Shown here: positions 27,101 to 42,100 of the stretch, piece by piece
Layout: each line of letters begins with the position of its first letter
Numbering within the stretch: position 1 is the first letter of the stretch
Assembly (NCBI RefSeq): GCF_963678635.1
Contig: NC_087068.1
Coordinates: 28,460,318 to 28,524,317 of the forward strand
DNA: 64,000 nt
Direction of reading: 5' to 3'
DNA from: Symsagittifera roscoffensis
Lineage: Eukaryota > Xenacoelomorpha > Acoela > Convolutidae
Program-made: the position numbers and the translations under genes
The notes under the pieces: model-generated
The model's database searches: none
Told to the model about the DNA's origin: nothing
The model's input: only the letters and a program-made list of their open reading frames with translations

Positions 27101-30100
27101 TTTTTCTCAAACTTCCGAGGGAGTCGTGAAAATATGTTAAACTGCCCGGCAACTTGTGCTATTCCCGAAGACTCTCCCGTCCAGTACCACCGAAACAACA
27201 CATTCCCTAATCGGAACTTCAATTACTCGGCAGCTGCAACATCGTCCCGAGAAGCTTGCTCGTCACCATTTGGCCTAACGTTTAATAAAACGAGTAATAT
27301 TAATAATAGTAATCAGCGATCATCGAGACGAACAGCGTTAAGTGAAAAGAAGAGGCCGCCCCTAAGCTCAGTCGGACCGACAATTCAGCGAAGTGTCAGT
27401 TTGTCCAAAATGTTTTCAAGGTCTACTTCGGCGTCTACGGAGAATAGCGCTTTCATCTATAATCGGTGCATCAGGTAGGTCTTCTTAATTAGAAAAACGG
27501 CCCTCCAGGCATTTAAGAACTTTTGAAGTTGAAACTTTTCGACAGCTGATACTAAATTTGATGCTTTTTATATGTAAATTCACAAAAAAAAGTTTTTAAT
27601 GTTTTTTTTTCAATAAAAGTCATTAATCGCTCGAGTTGGTATTTGGTGTTTGAATTTTGACTTTTTTTGCTGTTGAATTCAATTTCATTTAATGAACGGA
27701 AGACAAATCATCCTCTCGAATAACAAAAATCTAAATGACGCAGAAAAGCGTGATATTTATTCTTAATTTAAAAAGGTAAACTTTTAGATTTACCAGCAGA
27801 ATAGAAAATTCATTTTTTGATCCATTTTCCTATAACGCGATTCCTATCACAAAAAAGTCAATCGCAATTCCAACTTAGGCAGAAATTTTTGATGAAAAAA
27901 TTGTGTATAAACGAATTATCGGTTTTTTGCAGAAGCATGAAATCCTAGCTGACGAACAATTAATTTTCACTGTTAACGAGGCCCAAATGAAGCAATGACT
28001 GAATTAACTGGATGCATTAGGCATTTTCAAAGCAAAAAAGATACCCTTACTTGGGCAAAGCTAGATCTTTCAAAAATTTGAGACACCGGGTTAAGAGGGA
28101 ACACGGAAAAACTAATATCAACGGATCTTATAAATCGATCTCAAAATGTAGTAGTAAAAAACATCGTACCGAGTTCAAAACATGTGCCTTTGGAGTTCCA
28201 CAAGGGTCATTTTTGGGGCTCCTTCTTTTTCTTATCTATGTAACTATTCTACCAAGTTTTTGTATGAAATCAAAAATAACCTTCTATACTTTCTATTCGA
28301 CAAAACCTAGTACTTCAAAAATGCTTCAATCTGCGAAAAACAGACAGTCTCCGAAAACTAAAAGACATATTTATTCTAAAAGACAGACAAAAATTCATTG
28401 TAAAAAGCGATTTTTTGATAAAAATCATTTCCTCGATGGTTTCTTGATAGTCTCTCGATGATGAAAGCATTTCCTCGATGGTCTCTCGATTTTACTTTTT
28501 GTTACCTCACAATTTGTGTTCGAGCTTTTCGATTTTAAATTTCTAAAGGTACTTTACATTTTTTACTAAAAAAAACCGTAATTTTTAAAAGCAAATTCCA
28601 TTACTTAGTTTGTCTGAGTTTTCGTATGGCAATGAGGTCGAGATTTTTTTTTTTCGTTTTTGATTGTTCAGTTCATTTTTTAATAAAAGGAAGGTAAAAG
28701 CCACCGTTAAGCAGCAATAGCGTTAAGATAACAAAAATTTGAACGAATTCTAGTTTCAAACATGATTTTAAATTTATAGATTTCCTGGACTAAAAAAAAT
28801 ACCTAATAATTCAGTTTTAACGGTTTGGGGTAAACATATCAAACAAAAGTGTCATTCATAAACTGTTTTACTGTTCTTAAACCTTAAAGAGCTTCAAAGG
28901 TGTATTCTGTTTTCTTGGAAAATCGATAATTGTGGTTTTTCAAAGAACAAATCAGTTTTTTTTTTTTTCGTTTTTTTCGTTCCTTGACACTTTTTCAACT
29001 TTTTGAAGACTATGTTTTTTTTACTGAAGAAAAACATTATTTTTTTGTTTTGTATTCTGTCTTACTTTTTTTTCCGGTGTGTTTTTCTCGGGTTGATTAC
29101 ATACAAAATAATTGCCATACAACTCGGGTAATACGGTATATCGAAAAATGTGTATTATTCAGTTTTCATTCCCAAATTTTGTATGACAAGCAAGTTTCCC
29201 ATAAAAACAAATTTTGAAACCTTTCAACACTCTAACTTATATCTGCTAATAAGAGCTTTTCGCTTGCCATAAATGGAGTTTCGTTTTGACCACTTCCTTT
29301 TATCAAAACTTTACGGTAAGATTTCATCATAAAGAACATCATAAAAAAAAATTATCTTTATCATAAAGAATATTTTATCATAATTGAAGAAAAAAGTTTT
29401 TAGTTTTCATTTTACTCTCTACTACAATTCTTTTTCTTAAAGAATTTTTACAAAGAACATTTTTCAAAATTGCTCACAAAATTTTGTCGGAAATAGTTTT
29501 CTCATCCAAAACTCAAAAATTACAATAAATGTTTTTCTGAGAAATCATAATTTTTTTTTCTTTTTGTAAGATAAAAAACTTCAGTCTGTCCTAAAATCAA
29601 ACTGAAATTATAAGAAGCTTCAAATCCATCCAAAAGTTAAAAATTTTGTAGCCAGATACAAAAATTATAGTTTTTATTAAAATACCATGTGAAAATCATT
29701 ACTTTAACTCACTCGGCATATCGCTATATGCAATGCAAACTTTAAAGTTGTCGCAGTTTAGCCTATTTGTTCTCACTTTGAGAAAATTTTTGATAGTTGT
29801 GTTTCAAGGCGAACCAAGAAAATATTTCAGAAAAAAAAGCAAATTGCGCATCATGAAATTTCATTTATGGAAAACAGCAAACTTTTTTGAAATTTTGCCT
29901 TGATGTATATTGATCGAATGATAAAAACACTAAGTTTTTTTTAAATTAAATATCTTTTATTCATATAAGGAACGTATTCGTTTTACTCGCTCACTTTACT
30001 GAGTAGAAATTGGGCTAAAAGCAAACATTTTAAACAATTTTTTCCTGGTCCAATTTCTTGTCAGTAAAGCGAGCTAGTGAACCAAATCCGTTTTTTGTAT

Positions 30101-33100
30101 GATTATTGATTTATTAGGCTATGAAAAACTTAGTTTTAACCTATCAAAATTAATCGTTGAAGCTTCAGATTGTGCTTCCCACGCATTTAAAGCAAATTTT
30201 TAAAGTTTACTCTGATATTGATAATCTAAGCTTCGTTTTAAGTCTTACCTTAAAACTCCAAAAATTCAATGGACTAAGTTTTTCTTTAAAGCTTGGAAAA
30301 AGGAGACGAAAGATGTTTTCTACGTCTTCCTAAAAAATGATTTTGGTTAGAGCTACAACTACTTTATTTGCGTACTTTTTTTTTGCTTATTTTTCTGTTT
30401 CTGTATTGGATTATAAGTTTGCTCATGATTGTTTGCATTCTACTGATTGCATTCTCATGATTGTTTGAATTCCGGACCTATCATTCATCTGCCGACATTG
30501 ATATTGCACTAAGTGCATCTTTGCACTGTTATCATTAGCACCTCTTTTTATTCGATTATTTTTTCGCAACACTTGCAATTAATATTGTTTTGTTTTTTGT
30601 TTTAGTTGCTTAATACAACTTATATGAAAACAATTTTTGGCTAGTGTGCAACACCTTTCTTTGAGAAACTTTTCACCTCTGAGTTGTTCCTATTTTGCCT
30701 GTTTATAGAATATCGAATCGACCTTTTTCACTTTAAAGAGTTGGATTTAAAAAAAAAGAGTCGTAACCTAAAAAACTATTGGACTTAGATTTGATCTGCT
30801 GTCTTTGGTGCTAAACTAATCATAATTTACTTAACAAACTATATGAGTAGGGGCAAGAATGTCATTATCACGTCTCATATGTTTAATCATTTTCCGTCGT
30901 TCCACTATTTCCATAATTTCCATAAATAAAAGTATCAGTGTAGACTGAAGCAGTCTTATCAACGCCACTCTTTTCTTTTTCAAAAAATTAAAACCTCTAA
31001 AATTAAAATTTTTGATGAAGATTGATTTAAAAAAAATCGGACTCAACAAGCAATATTTATTGTTTCGATACTATCATGTGTTTGCTGTATATAGAAACAG
31101 CCTTGTGTTCACTCAGGTGCTTGTGTCTTTATAGATGCATAAAAACAGCCTGTGTCTGTCTAAACAGGTGCAGAGCATGAACGTATTGACTCTCAAGAAA
31201 GATTTTGGTCTGATGAGAAAATTGAAACGTTTCCTTTTTTCTGTTTTGAAGAAGGTTTTGCTTTTTAAGCAGTTACATCTACAACTGATATTAATTACAA
31301 TAAAATATAAACAATTATTTTTCAAATAAATTGTGTTTTGTGTTGTTTATCCGACCGTTTGTATTCGGGTTTGTTTCAATTTTTTTTTCTTTTTTTGGTT
31401 TTCCACGCAAAATCAGCTACCACATATAATCATCAGAGAGTTGAGTAAGATAATATATTAAAGCCCTTCCAATTTTGATTGGACCCACATTAAAAAGTTT
31501 GGGAAAAATTTATCCCAGTTGTGAGAATAACTAGTTTAAAATTTTGGATTTGACGATACTAAATTAAGAGGGAGCCCGCACCAAAATAATTTTGACCAAA
31601 TATTGTGCAAAAGCGCCATATTTGGCGTATTTTGAACTAATTGGCTGGGTATGTTTTTAGCAAGATATTGATTTCGTAATTTTGTTAAGCTCTTGGAAAA
31701 AAAATTGATCACTCTCAGAAAAACTAACACAAACATATTTGGTCGAACGTTTCTATCTAAAAATCCAAAAAGTGACAGCTAATGAAATTGATTAAAAAAA
31801 GCGCTTTAATTGAGTTCGAATAACTTTCATTGAAGGCCTCCTCTCCCATCTTTGCGTTAATAGTTGGAAACAAAGCGCCAATGATGATTACTTCTTTCTG
31901 ATTTTTTTATACGGTCTATAAATCCCATAATACTCAGCATGTCCAATCATTTTGAAAATTTTGCCAAGAGTTAGAGGATCTTTTAGGACTTATCAAATCA
32001 AAGATAGCAAATAATTGTCAAAAATAACAAAGAACTAGACTTTTTTGCAAGGAACTGAAATGTTTAAGTGACCTGAACATACACTCAGAAATGTGTATGA
32101 TGACTTCTGCACCTCAACAGGCGAAGTGCAAGTTTTTCTCAACCTTGGTCTTACGAGGCCAATTGTGAATTGTAAGCGGATTCATCAACAGTCCAAAAAC
32201 AGACCTGTTGCAGAACCCGCAGCATTGCTATTTTTCTTTTATCTTCTTTGCTATTCTGGATTCCCCGTACAAATGGCTAAAACAATGTTTTGTTCAAAAT
32301 TGCTCCAAAACAGGCAACTTTTGTGGAATCCATAACAAAATTTGTGAAATCCGCAAAAATTTTGCGGAATCCGGATAAATTTGTAGAATCCACCAGCAAA
32401 TAATACTATATGTGTTTAGTAAACTTTAGCTGTTGTAGAGTCCGCAAATACAAGTAGAATCCGCAAATTGTAAGCGGAATCCGCAAATTTAAGGCAGAAT
32501 TCGCAGAAATTTGTGGAATCCACTTACATTAGCGGAATCTATTTATTTTCGCGGAATTTGCCTACATTTGCGGAATCCGGAACAATCGCCTATTTTCACT
32601 CGTTGGGGAATCCGCGACAAAACTTACGATAGAGGTATTTGTACGCGGAATCCACAGAGTTTTCGTGATTGGAATCCACTTTCATTTTGGAACAAGTTTA
32701 AGGACTGTCTTTTGAATCCAGGAGTATACAGACACCGAATTTTGCGCCTTTCTTGTGCACGTAATGTGAAAATATCTTCATCAAGGTTTTCATGTCAATT
32801 TCAGAGCTAGAGCGCCTACAAGTATCAACTAAAAACTCCAAGCATTAATTTGATGAAGAAAATGCCTTGTTTATTGAACTGCTATTGATACATTTCAAAA
32901 GATTCAGCAATAGACGTTTTAAAAAGACAATAAATCAGCAAAATATTTTTAAAAAATGGCCACTAAACTGCTCAAAAATGCATTACTTCTGTTCTCATAC
33001 ACTGAGTTTTCGTTATTTACCAATTTGGGCGGAGTATGTGAAAAGACCAAAAAAAGTTGAAAGAGTAGCTTGAAGGAGTTCCATTATTGCTTTCAAGAAA

Positions 33101-36100
33101 GATTACAAGGAATCAACAGAAAAAAGTAACACTGATACGTCGAAAGTTTTCCACCGACACAAAAGGCATTGAAAAATTGCATTAGTAATAGAAGAAAGAG
33201 TATCCCGAGCTAGACAAATTTGTCCTCGCTTCTTATGAATATATATTCACTTTGCTATGTAATTTCATCTCTTTATGGTAAGCTGACTGCCTTTATCAAG
33301 CTCAAATTGCAACATCGTATTAGCCTTTGGGGGATTGCAATTTCTCTTTTAAAAGCTTCATAACAAAGACCAGTTCACGGGGACAATACAATAAATTTCC
33401 TTCAATTTTCCCCTTGGTCTGATAGATACACCGAGGGCATAAAAGTAACACGCTAGCACGTTAATATTTTACCACGTTCCGTAATGTAACACGTCGCGGA
33501 GTTTTCCTATCAATATTCCTTCTGCTGCCATAATCATTTTTCTTCCCTTTTCTGATCTAATACATTGACAAAAACATTACAAAAATAGAAGTATTTTCTG
33601 AAAAGTTGAAATTGAGCTCTTGGAGTTGCAATTGCGGGACAGTGTAAGTATTTTTGCTGTAATAACTTTTTTACCTTTTCAAGTTTCAAAGATTTTTAAC
33701 AACATAAAGCGACGTGATTTTAAAATAAGTTTTTGATGTATGACTGACTGCCTACTGAGATAAAGTTTTCATAAAACAGCTGAAAGTTAACATAATTGTC
33801 GAACACTGAAACAAGTATCGCTGAAACAAGTCGGAGCTGTTATTGTTCCGACTACTTTGCATTTGACTGTGTTTTGGTTTTTGAAGTTTCTCTATGCAAA
33901 ATCAGATGTGGTTGTGTGATCAGGGACGGATCTAGGATTTTGTCAAGGGGGAGGGCGGATTTTCAAAAAAACGAATTGATTTTCCGAGCTCTCCCAAAGC
34001 ACTAAAAAACAATTTTGAAAAACAGGCCAAGAAAAGCGTTTTTAGGCTTTTCCCGTGAATTATCGCTTTTCCTGGGAATTGGCTAATAACACCTCAAGGT
34101 GACAAAGGAGGGTTTTGGTTCACAGGTTTCTTTTTCCATCGGCAGAGATTAGTATCTATTGCCGCTATAAAATCAGTATGCACTTGCTCAAAATTTTCCG
34201 TATATTGCCTATTTCCGGTCTAGGGGGTATTTTTTCAATTACTAATAGCTTCCAAAATAATCGTTGGAAAAGGTTCAAATTATAGCACATGATGTATTTT
34301 GCCACTACCTATCATCCCTCTAAGTTTCAGCTTCCTACGTTAATCGGGAGTCGAGAAACGACTTCCAGAAGTTAGGGGTAGGTTTGCTTACCTAGAGCAT
34401 AAAACCGGAAGTAGGGGTCCGTGTTTCTAGCTTTAAGTTTACCCCAACTAGGTTTTTTACATATTACTTTTTTGGTCATATTCCAACCGCTAGTTGCCGA
34501 GTTTTGGAAGGACCATTTACGCTTCCGTTTACCGTTATGACCTGGGCCAAGGGTGTCCGTAGGATTCGGATTTTTGTCTGCCCGGACCAAATCATCTCTA
34601 AAACCCATCCATTGGTTCTCAACCTGGGGGGGGGGGAGGGTTCAGTTGATTTGTTTCCATCTTTATTTTCTTGCTTAGGAGTAACTAATTGTTTTAACGT
34701 CGAGCTATTTTGAGCTTGACCATTCGTTTGCTTTACTACTTATCGTATTGACTAATGAACACAAAACTAATAAACTTGACGCTCTACTAATAAGCTTTAT
34801 TATACTGCATGCAATTCTCAAGTTTATGCTCTTCAGCTGCGTTTTTAGTTCTTCAGCTGCGGTTTTTTAGAGAGATGTCGTAGGATCACCCATCTTACAC
34901 TATTGCCATTGAAACTATTTTGAAATATGAAACAAGACTGCTCGTATTAGGGCGAAGCCCTGAATGTTCCGACTGCCTTTTAAGCTTTATGGAGCAGCAG
35001 TAATAACATAAAAAAACTAAATCAAATAAAATAAAACAAAATTTTTTTTTTCTAAAATTTGAAATTTTTTTATGAAAATCATCACCCCACACGCCATATA
35101 AAGTACAAAAAGATAGATTTCGTTCCTTGTAACAAATCAATTATGGCAAATAAGCTTTGTTCAACAAATTTGGAACGATTTATAAGACGGATTAAATATC
35201 CGCTTACGTGTTATTAGCGCGAATTATATCGCGAGTTAATTGTCCCAAATTGGTCAAAATGGCCAAAATGGCAATCTTTAAACCCTCATAACTTTACAAA
35301 AAATGATCACAGGTAAAATATCTTTTCAAATTTAAGCTCAGGACAACAATACCTTTTGAATGATATAAAAAAATTCCGTCAAAAATGGCTAGTTAAAAAG
35401 TCGAAATTTGTCTGAAGAAAAAAAAACCCACCCCGAGCACAAATATTCCGTTACTTTCGTATCGAAAGTCAGAACAAAAACTTTCCCTGTGTTTGAAATA
35501 AAAACCAGTTTGAAAGTTTTGATAATAAAAAAGATTAAAACTATGTTATTAACTGATCAAAAAAATGAAAAACCGCTCAAGAAAAAGTTTTTACAGATTT
35601 TCAAGGGTCAGAAGAACAAGTGCTAGTCTGAAAAGTTACCTGAATCTGTAAATTTCTCGCTAAGAATTGATTCCTTTTGTTATCATATAGACTAGCCAGA
35701 AAAACCCTAGGAAAACATAGGGTTTTCAAGAGCCACCTAGTTTAGACTCTTATATAGGCCGTGATGACTTTGTGGGACGGTTTTTCAGTAAAAGTCTTAA
35801 ATTTCGTTCAAATTCAAACTTACTTTGTCGCGATTTGAAGTTTTCTTTTCAATTTGAGTTCACTTTTTAAAAGGAATTCAAGGCCCTTTGTCACAAATGC
35901 CTCAATCATAAATGGTTTTTGAAATACAAATAAAATCAAAGCCATGTGTTTTTGTTGTGAAGTTCGAAAGTTGAATTTTTTTCAAAACAAATCTTTACTT
36001 TGTTTTGTTTCATTGACTCTTTTCTAACTAGCTATTGGCTTTTTTGTATTGTTTTGTATACAGTTATCAATTTGAAGAAGAGACAAACTTTGCTCAACGA

Positions 36101-39100
36101 ATTATTGTATTTCATTATATCGACATTTGCAATATAAGGTCAATGAACCTATTTCAATCGTTTCGATTTTTTGTCGGAATATTTTTTAAATTTTCACGCT
36201 CAAATTTTCTGAAAAATCATTTGCTTAAAATAAGATGAATCCGCCACTAGCAAAGTGTAAATGTTGCGGACAAACCTGATTGACGTTTAGTTTCTAAAAG
36301 AGGTTTCGTTTCTCATATTACCTTTGCTGTTGATCCAGTTTTCTCAATATGGGTTAGTTTTTCAAACAAATGTCAATCAGAAAAAATTTTTGAAAAAGAA
36401 GAGCTTTCAGGTGAGATTATTTTTTGCTTCAATCACTCTTTTGTTCGATTAAATCGCATTAAATTGTGAGACATTGGTTATTTCTGATTTCTTTAGTGAT
36501 GCCTTTTTCTTTTTGATAGCAATTGAATTACTAGCCTCACAACTCTAAACCTTACTCTTTGTCGCTGTTTTTCTTTTCATATCCTCAAAGCAAGGCCAGG
36601 AGCAGGCCTGGGGGATGAGGAAACGATGCCCCTCCCCCTCAAGATTTGAACTATTTCACTACTAAAGCTTAATCCTTTTTATTCTGCTTCACGAAATCAA
36701 CTTTTGCCCAAGCAACTCTAAAACTTCTGTGAAAATGTTCCGCGTGCCACTTTATACTAATTTGAGGGGTTGGCACACGCCATAAAAAGCTAGTTTGCGG
36801 TCTTATTTTTTCAAAAATGCACAAACCGGCGTTTTGCCACAATCATGCAGAACTTTCACGCGGCGCCTGAACTGGGTCTGGATGGCGTTTCAGCAGATTT
36901 CACAAAATGTATTTTTTTCGAATTTTTGTCTTCTTTAAAACACTCAAGAAAATTCAAGATTTGTCCTTGAGAGAATAGTTTAATAATTTCTAAACAAATG
37001 TATAGACGAACAAGACTGCTCGTATCAGGGCGAAGCCCTGAATGATCCGACTGCCTTTTAAGGTTTATGGAGCAGCAGTAATAACATAAAAAAATTAAAT
37101 GAAATAAAATAAAAACGAATTTTTTTTTCTAAAATTTGAAATTTTTTATGAAAATCATCCCCCCACACGCCATATAAAGTACAGAAAGATAGATTTCGTT
37201 CCTTGTAACAAATCAATTATGGCAAATAAGCTTCGTTCAACCAATTTGGAACGATTTATAAGACGGATTAAATCTCCGCTTACGCGTTAATAGCGCGAAT
37301 TATATCGCGCGTTAATTGTCCCAAATTGGTCAAATTGGCCAAAATGGCAATCTTTAAACCCTCATAACTTTACGAAAAATGATCACAGGTGAAATATCTT
37401 TTCAAATTTAAGCTCAGGACAACAATATCTTTTGAATGATATAAAAAAAAATCCGTCAAAAATGGCTAGTTAAAAAGTCGAAATTTGTCTGAAGAAAAAA
37501 AAACCCACCCCGAGCACAAATATTCCGTTACTTTCGTATCGAAAGTCGGAACAATAATCAATTCGTGATGCAATCTTATCAGATAAACTTATTAACACTG
37601 TAATTTATCAAGACAAATTTGTCTGTTTTAATGCAATTACGAGAACAGAAATTGCTGACTATATGTGAATTTCCGGAATACAAATAATGCCATTTTTTCT
37701 CTGTTTTTTTTTCTCAACATCGTATGTTATATGACTGTTCCGTCGCTCTAATACCATTGCCACATTTGTTATACGACACCACGGGTTGGTTTATTGTCTA
37801 AATTGCTGATAATGGTTTGTCTTCGTTCCTGTCACTTGCTATATTACCTTTTGTTTTAGGCAATCGATGCCATTCATGAGCATCATTTCATACCAAATAT
37901 GTCACAAAAAGTCGCTCTTTTATCTATGTTCTCTTTTCCATCTTTTTCTAACGTTTTATTGCCGTAAAACTGGCTTTATTTTCAGTGGATAAGGCAAATT
38001 TATGGTACGTGATTTTTTAAAGTCTATGTGCTTTATAGAGCTGTTTTTACGCCGTGGTCTTTAATTCCCAAAATGTGCATGATTCCATAGGAACGGCGGG
38101 ATTTTGAATAGTAGCACAGGGAAAGGCCTTTTACTTCTATTTTTCAACTACGCTTAGGAAGCTCTCCCTCTGAGCGTCTCTAGATGTCGTAAACTATTGA
38201 ATAGCGAGGATATAAATCAGTCAAAATTGGATTCATTTCAATTCCCATTTTGGATTTTAAAAAGGCCCGTTATTTACCACACTCTTTGAAACCTCTCTAC
38301 TTTTCTCTCTGCTGTGAAAAAGGCACTTCTATTCAATAATCTTCAGATACACCAACTAACTATTAATAGTTTTCACCGAAAAAATAAATTCAGTCCCAGA
38401 TTTCTTTCGTTTTTTTTTTGCTTGCGTTATTTTTTTGATGTCTGCTTTTTTACCTTTTTCAGAAATATTGAATCTATCTTTTCGTTCGTCTTGCTTGGAA
38501 ATAATTTCCATTATTCCGGAGACAATCAAATAAAAACAGATACAACTTCGTGTCGAAAAAAGACTGCCCCCAAAATTGAACAAAAAGGTATAACTACTCT
38601 AAGAAGCTAGTCTGAATTTTAATGATCTCGAGCTAGAACTACTTCAAATGGAAAAATTAGCCTTCCAATGAACCCTTCGAGTTTCCCTGCTAATGACATT
38701 GTTATTACTCCTATAAGACTTGGACCGAAAATTCTGCAACTGCAGCATATATTGAAAGGTATGGTCAATTTTTATCTTCTGGTGCTTTTTTGCAAAGTAA
38801 GCTCACTTAAGTCATAAAAATAGTACCATATCGTAAACTTCTTTTCTTTTGGTATTACTTGTCAGCTTATTACGAAGCAAGTCATTGATGACCAGACAAA
38901 AAATATAGCTGTAGTTTGTTCAAAGTTTTAAATATTCATATTTTACTCTGCGAAAAAGCAGTAAAACAAAAGTATACATGGTCATAGTGAATAATTCTTG
39001 CAATAATAATTCCATTTTGCGGAGATATAACTTGTAAGCAAAAAATCGAAGTTAACATTTTCTGTATTTTACCAAAGTTTGCTCCTTATTTTCATTCTTA

Positions 39101-42100
39101 CCATTAGCACTGGGTAAATTTCTCCTTTCTGAACTGTCCTTTTGCACCTGTTTTCCTTTTCTGGGTCAATATTTCCTTTCTTCACAATTTATCAGAAGTA
39201 ATTGAACATCATATCCGTCATATTTCCACCGTTGCCCACAAGGCAGTGACCTCAAGTCATTTATATATAGTTTCGCCATTTGAAAACAGCTTTATCAACT
39301 TATTAACACATTGAAAGTAAGGAATATATATATACCCTTGGGGTGGTTTTTTATTCAGGCCAGTTTTGGCGATAAAAAATAGATCATAAAAGAAAGTTTA
39401 TACTTCAATGAAAACATACTCTATAGGTTCCATGGTACAAATCATGTTGCCTGCAAATTTTTTTAAGTTCTGGGGTTTGAAAATTGCCAATACGGCCCTC
39501 GTTCTGGATTTTTGGTTTGAAGTTTTTTGATAAACTATAAAATTTGGGTCGGCAAAAAAATTAGCATGACCAATTCCTCTTTTAAATTCGGAACTAGTTT
39601 CAGTCCGCGATACACCTCCACGCTTAAATTATTTGTGTTACGCTTTCAGCATTATATATAAAACCTTCAAAGTGCGTATGAAGTATACTTTTATGTAATC
39701 TTCAAAGCGCGCATCGTAGCGCAAATTATTTATACGCGCCAAATTATCCTGAGCTTTAAAATTTTTCAATTGAAACGAGGAACTGGTCAAAATTATTTTC
39801 CATAGACGCAAGTTTTAACAGTTAATGTTTGATGTTGGCAGTCCATAATTATTCCGTTTTTCCGAAAAAGAAAAATATGTATGCTCGGGGTGGTTTTGTT
39901 TATTCAAACAAGGTTCCAAAAAATTGTTTCCTCACTCGAGTGATTGATCCTTGGCTCATTGTGGTCTCTGGCAGGTTGGGCAAATATCATATAATCTTCC
40001 TCAAGCCAATCTAAACTGCTCGATTTACAGTTTGATGCTGAAAGCTTAATGCAAGCTATTTAAGTGTGGTAAATTATACCTCGTCGCGAAATTGTAATTG
40101 CTTTAATGGTCCGATATCATTGCCTTTTTTTATTCCGACTTTCGAAGAAAGTGCGGAATTCATATGCTCGGATATTTTTTTTATTCAGACCTTCTTTACA
40201 AAACCCTGATCCTTCGGGGAACGATCTTTTGATCTGAAAATGACCAGCCGAGTGTGCACACCACTATAGTAACCTACTAAGATTACGGCTAAAACTGCTT
40301 GTTGTTTTTATCCCGCACTAGAAAAATGTTCTAGAATTTTTTTCTCGCACTAGAAAATCGTTCGTAGACATTGAGTTAATGCAAGCTATTTGGTTATTTT
40401 AATTCCTAACATGACTCAAAATTTAACATATCAAATTTGTTTTTGTAAGCCTAAGATTCATAGCTTAACAAAACTTCATTTACCAAAAAATATTCTAGAC
40501 CAGTCAAAGGACATTTTGAGCATTCAAGGTTTTGCCCTGGTGTGAGCAGTCGTGTTTATAATTTACATGAGTCTTAATTAGCAAAATAAATTTGATACCA
40601 GTTAAAAGGAAGTTTGAAGTTTCAGAAATTTGTCCTGACACACCAACAGTCTTCTTTTTTTTTATTTTTCGATTTTTGAACAAAGAAGGAAATATCTAAG
40701 CTTGGTGTGGTTTTTTCTTAGAACACATTTCAACTTTTCATGGATTTACTTTTGAACGGAATTTTTTAAATACTTCAAGTTATTTTTTTAAACAAGCATG
40801 TTGCAGATAAAACACTTTTTTTCAAATTTCTGAGCTCAAGGAAGCATTCGTTATCAGATGATATAAGAATGTCAAATTGAGTAGTTCAAATGTCGCAATT
40901 TATTTAAAAATAATCCACCCCTTGCACACATGTTCCATCATTTTCTACGAAAGACGGAGCAATTAAAATTTCAAGTAAAAAAAACAGCTCTTTAGAACCC
41001 AAAAAAAATAATCTTTGCGCGTTCAAAATTCGCATTGCTGCGGTTTGGCTTAATAACAAAAATAAATGATTTTTTTTTTGTAAACTATCGCTTAGCAGTA
41101 AAACTCAACTTAAGTATTATGTGTAATATGTGTATTATGTGAGTATTATGTGTTCAATTTTCTTAAAACAATTTTTAAGTGGGAAAAACAGTTTTCAGTT
41201 AGTATCGCAAAAATGATTCGATGTTGTTTCTTGGCTACAGCAATTGTGTTTAAGTATTGACGAACGTATATCAAAGTATTGATGAACGTATATCTCTTAT
41301 ATAGCTTTCATAAATATAAATGATTTTGTGAGCGACCTTAGATATATAGACAATTTGTGAGTTCAGTGCGAGTTCATTTGCTAAAGAAATCAAATTTTGC
41401 TCTCCAGTTACGAAACAGGAAATGAGGAAATTTCTCAGCAGAATAAAACCTTAAATTAAAATTCCAGATTTCTCAAATTGATTTATTTTTTTGAAACTAT
41501 TTCAAAGTTTTACGGCCATAATTTTTTTTGAAAATAAATCGAAAATTGACTTTTTCCCATCATCATATAGGGCTGTTATAGGGCTGGAAGTTTGAACTGA
41601 TATAAAGCAATCCAATCAGAAATTTTTTATTTCCACAGTTTTGTAGCCATTTTGTACCCAGATTTGTAGCCATGTTTTATAAGAAATTTATTATTATTAT
41701 TTGTTTGTCTGATGTTATGATTAATTATTGTATGATTTGGGGGGTGGAGGAGGATGATGATAACTTGGTCCCATTTCTATAGTTTGAGAAAATTTTTATC
41801 TTGTTTATCAATCTGAAGTTTCTACTACCTAACTTTTTGTCTGGGATAACTCACACTGGGATAACTTAAAATAATTAAACACATGACACAGTAATGTATA
41901 AAAAAATGTAGTTGGCTAAAATGCAGACTGAGTTTCAGCTTTGTTTTTGTTAAATATGTTTATTTTTATCGAGACGAAAATTATTCGTATATAATCCATT
42001 AGAGATGCAAAATTCAGAACACGAACTCAATTATATTGGCATTACAGTCGAATATTTTAGGAAAATATTAATCCATTATATTTCATTATATTCGATTAAA

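Noticed and set aside
32321-32680. Possible CRISPR-like array because of regularly recurring GGAATCC
   Set aside because: Spacing is irregular, repeats are degenerate and the DNA is clearly animal nuclear sequence.
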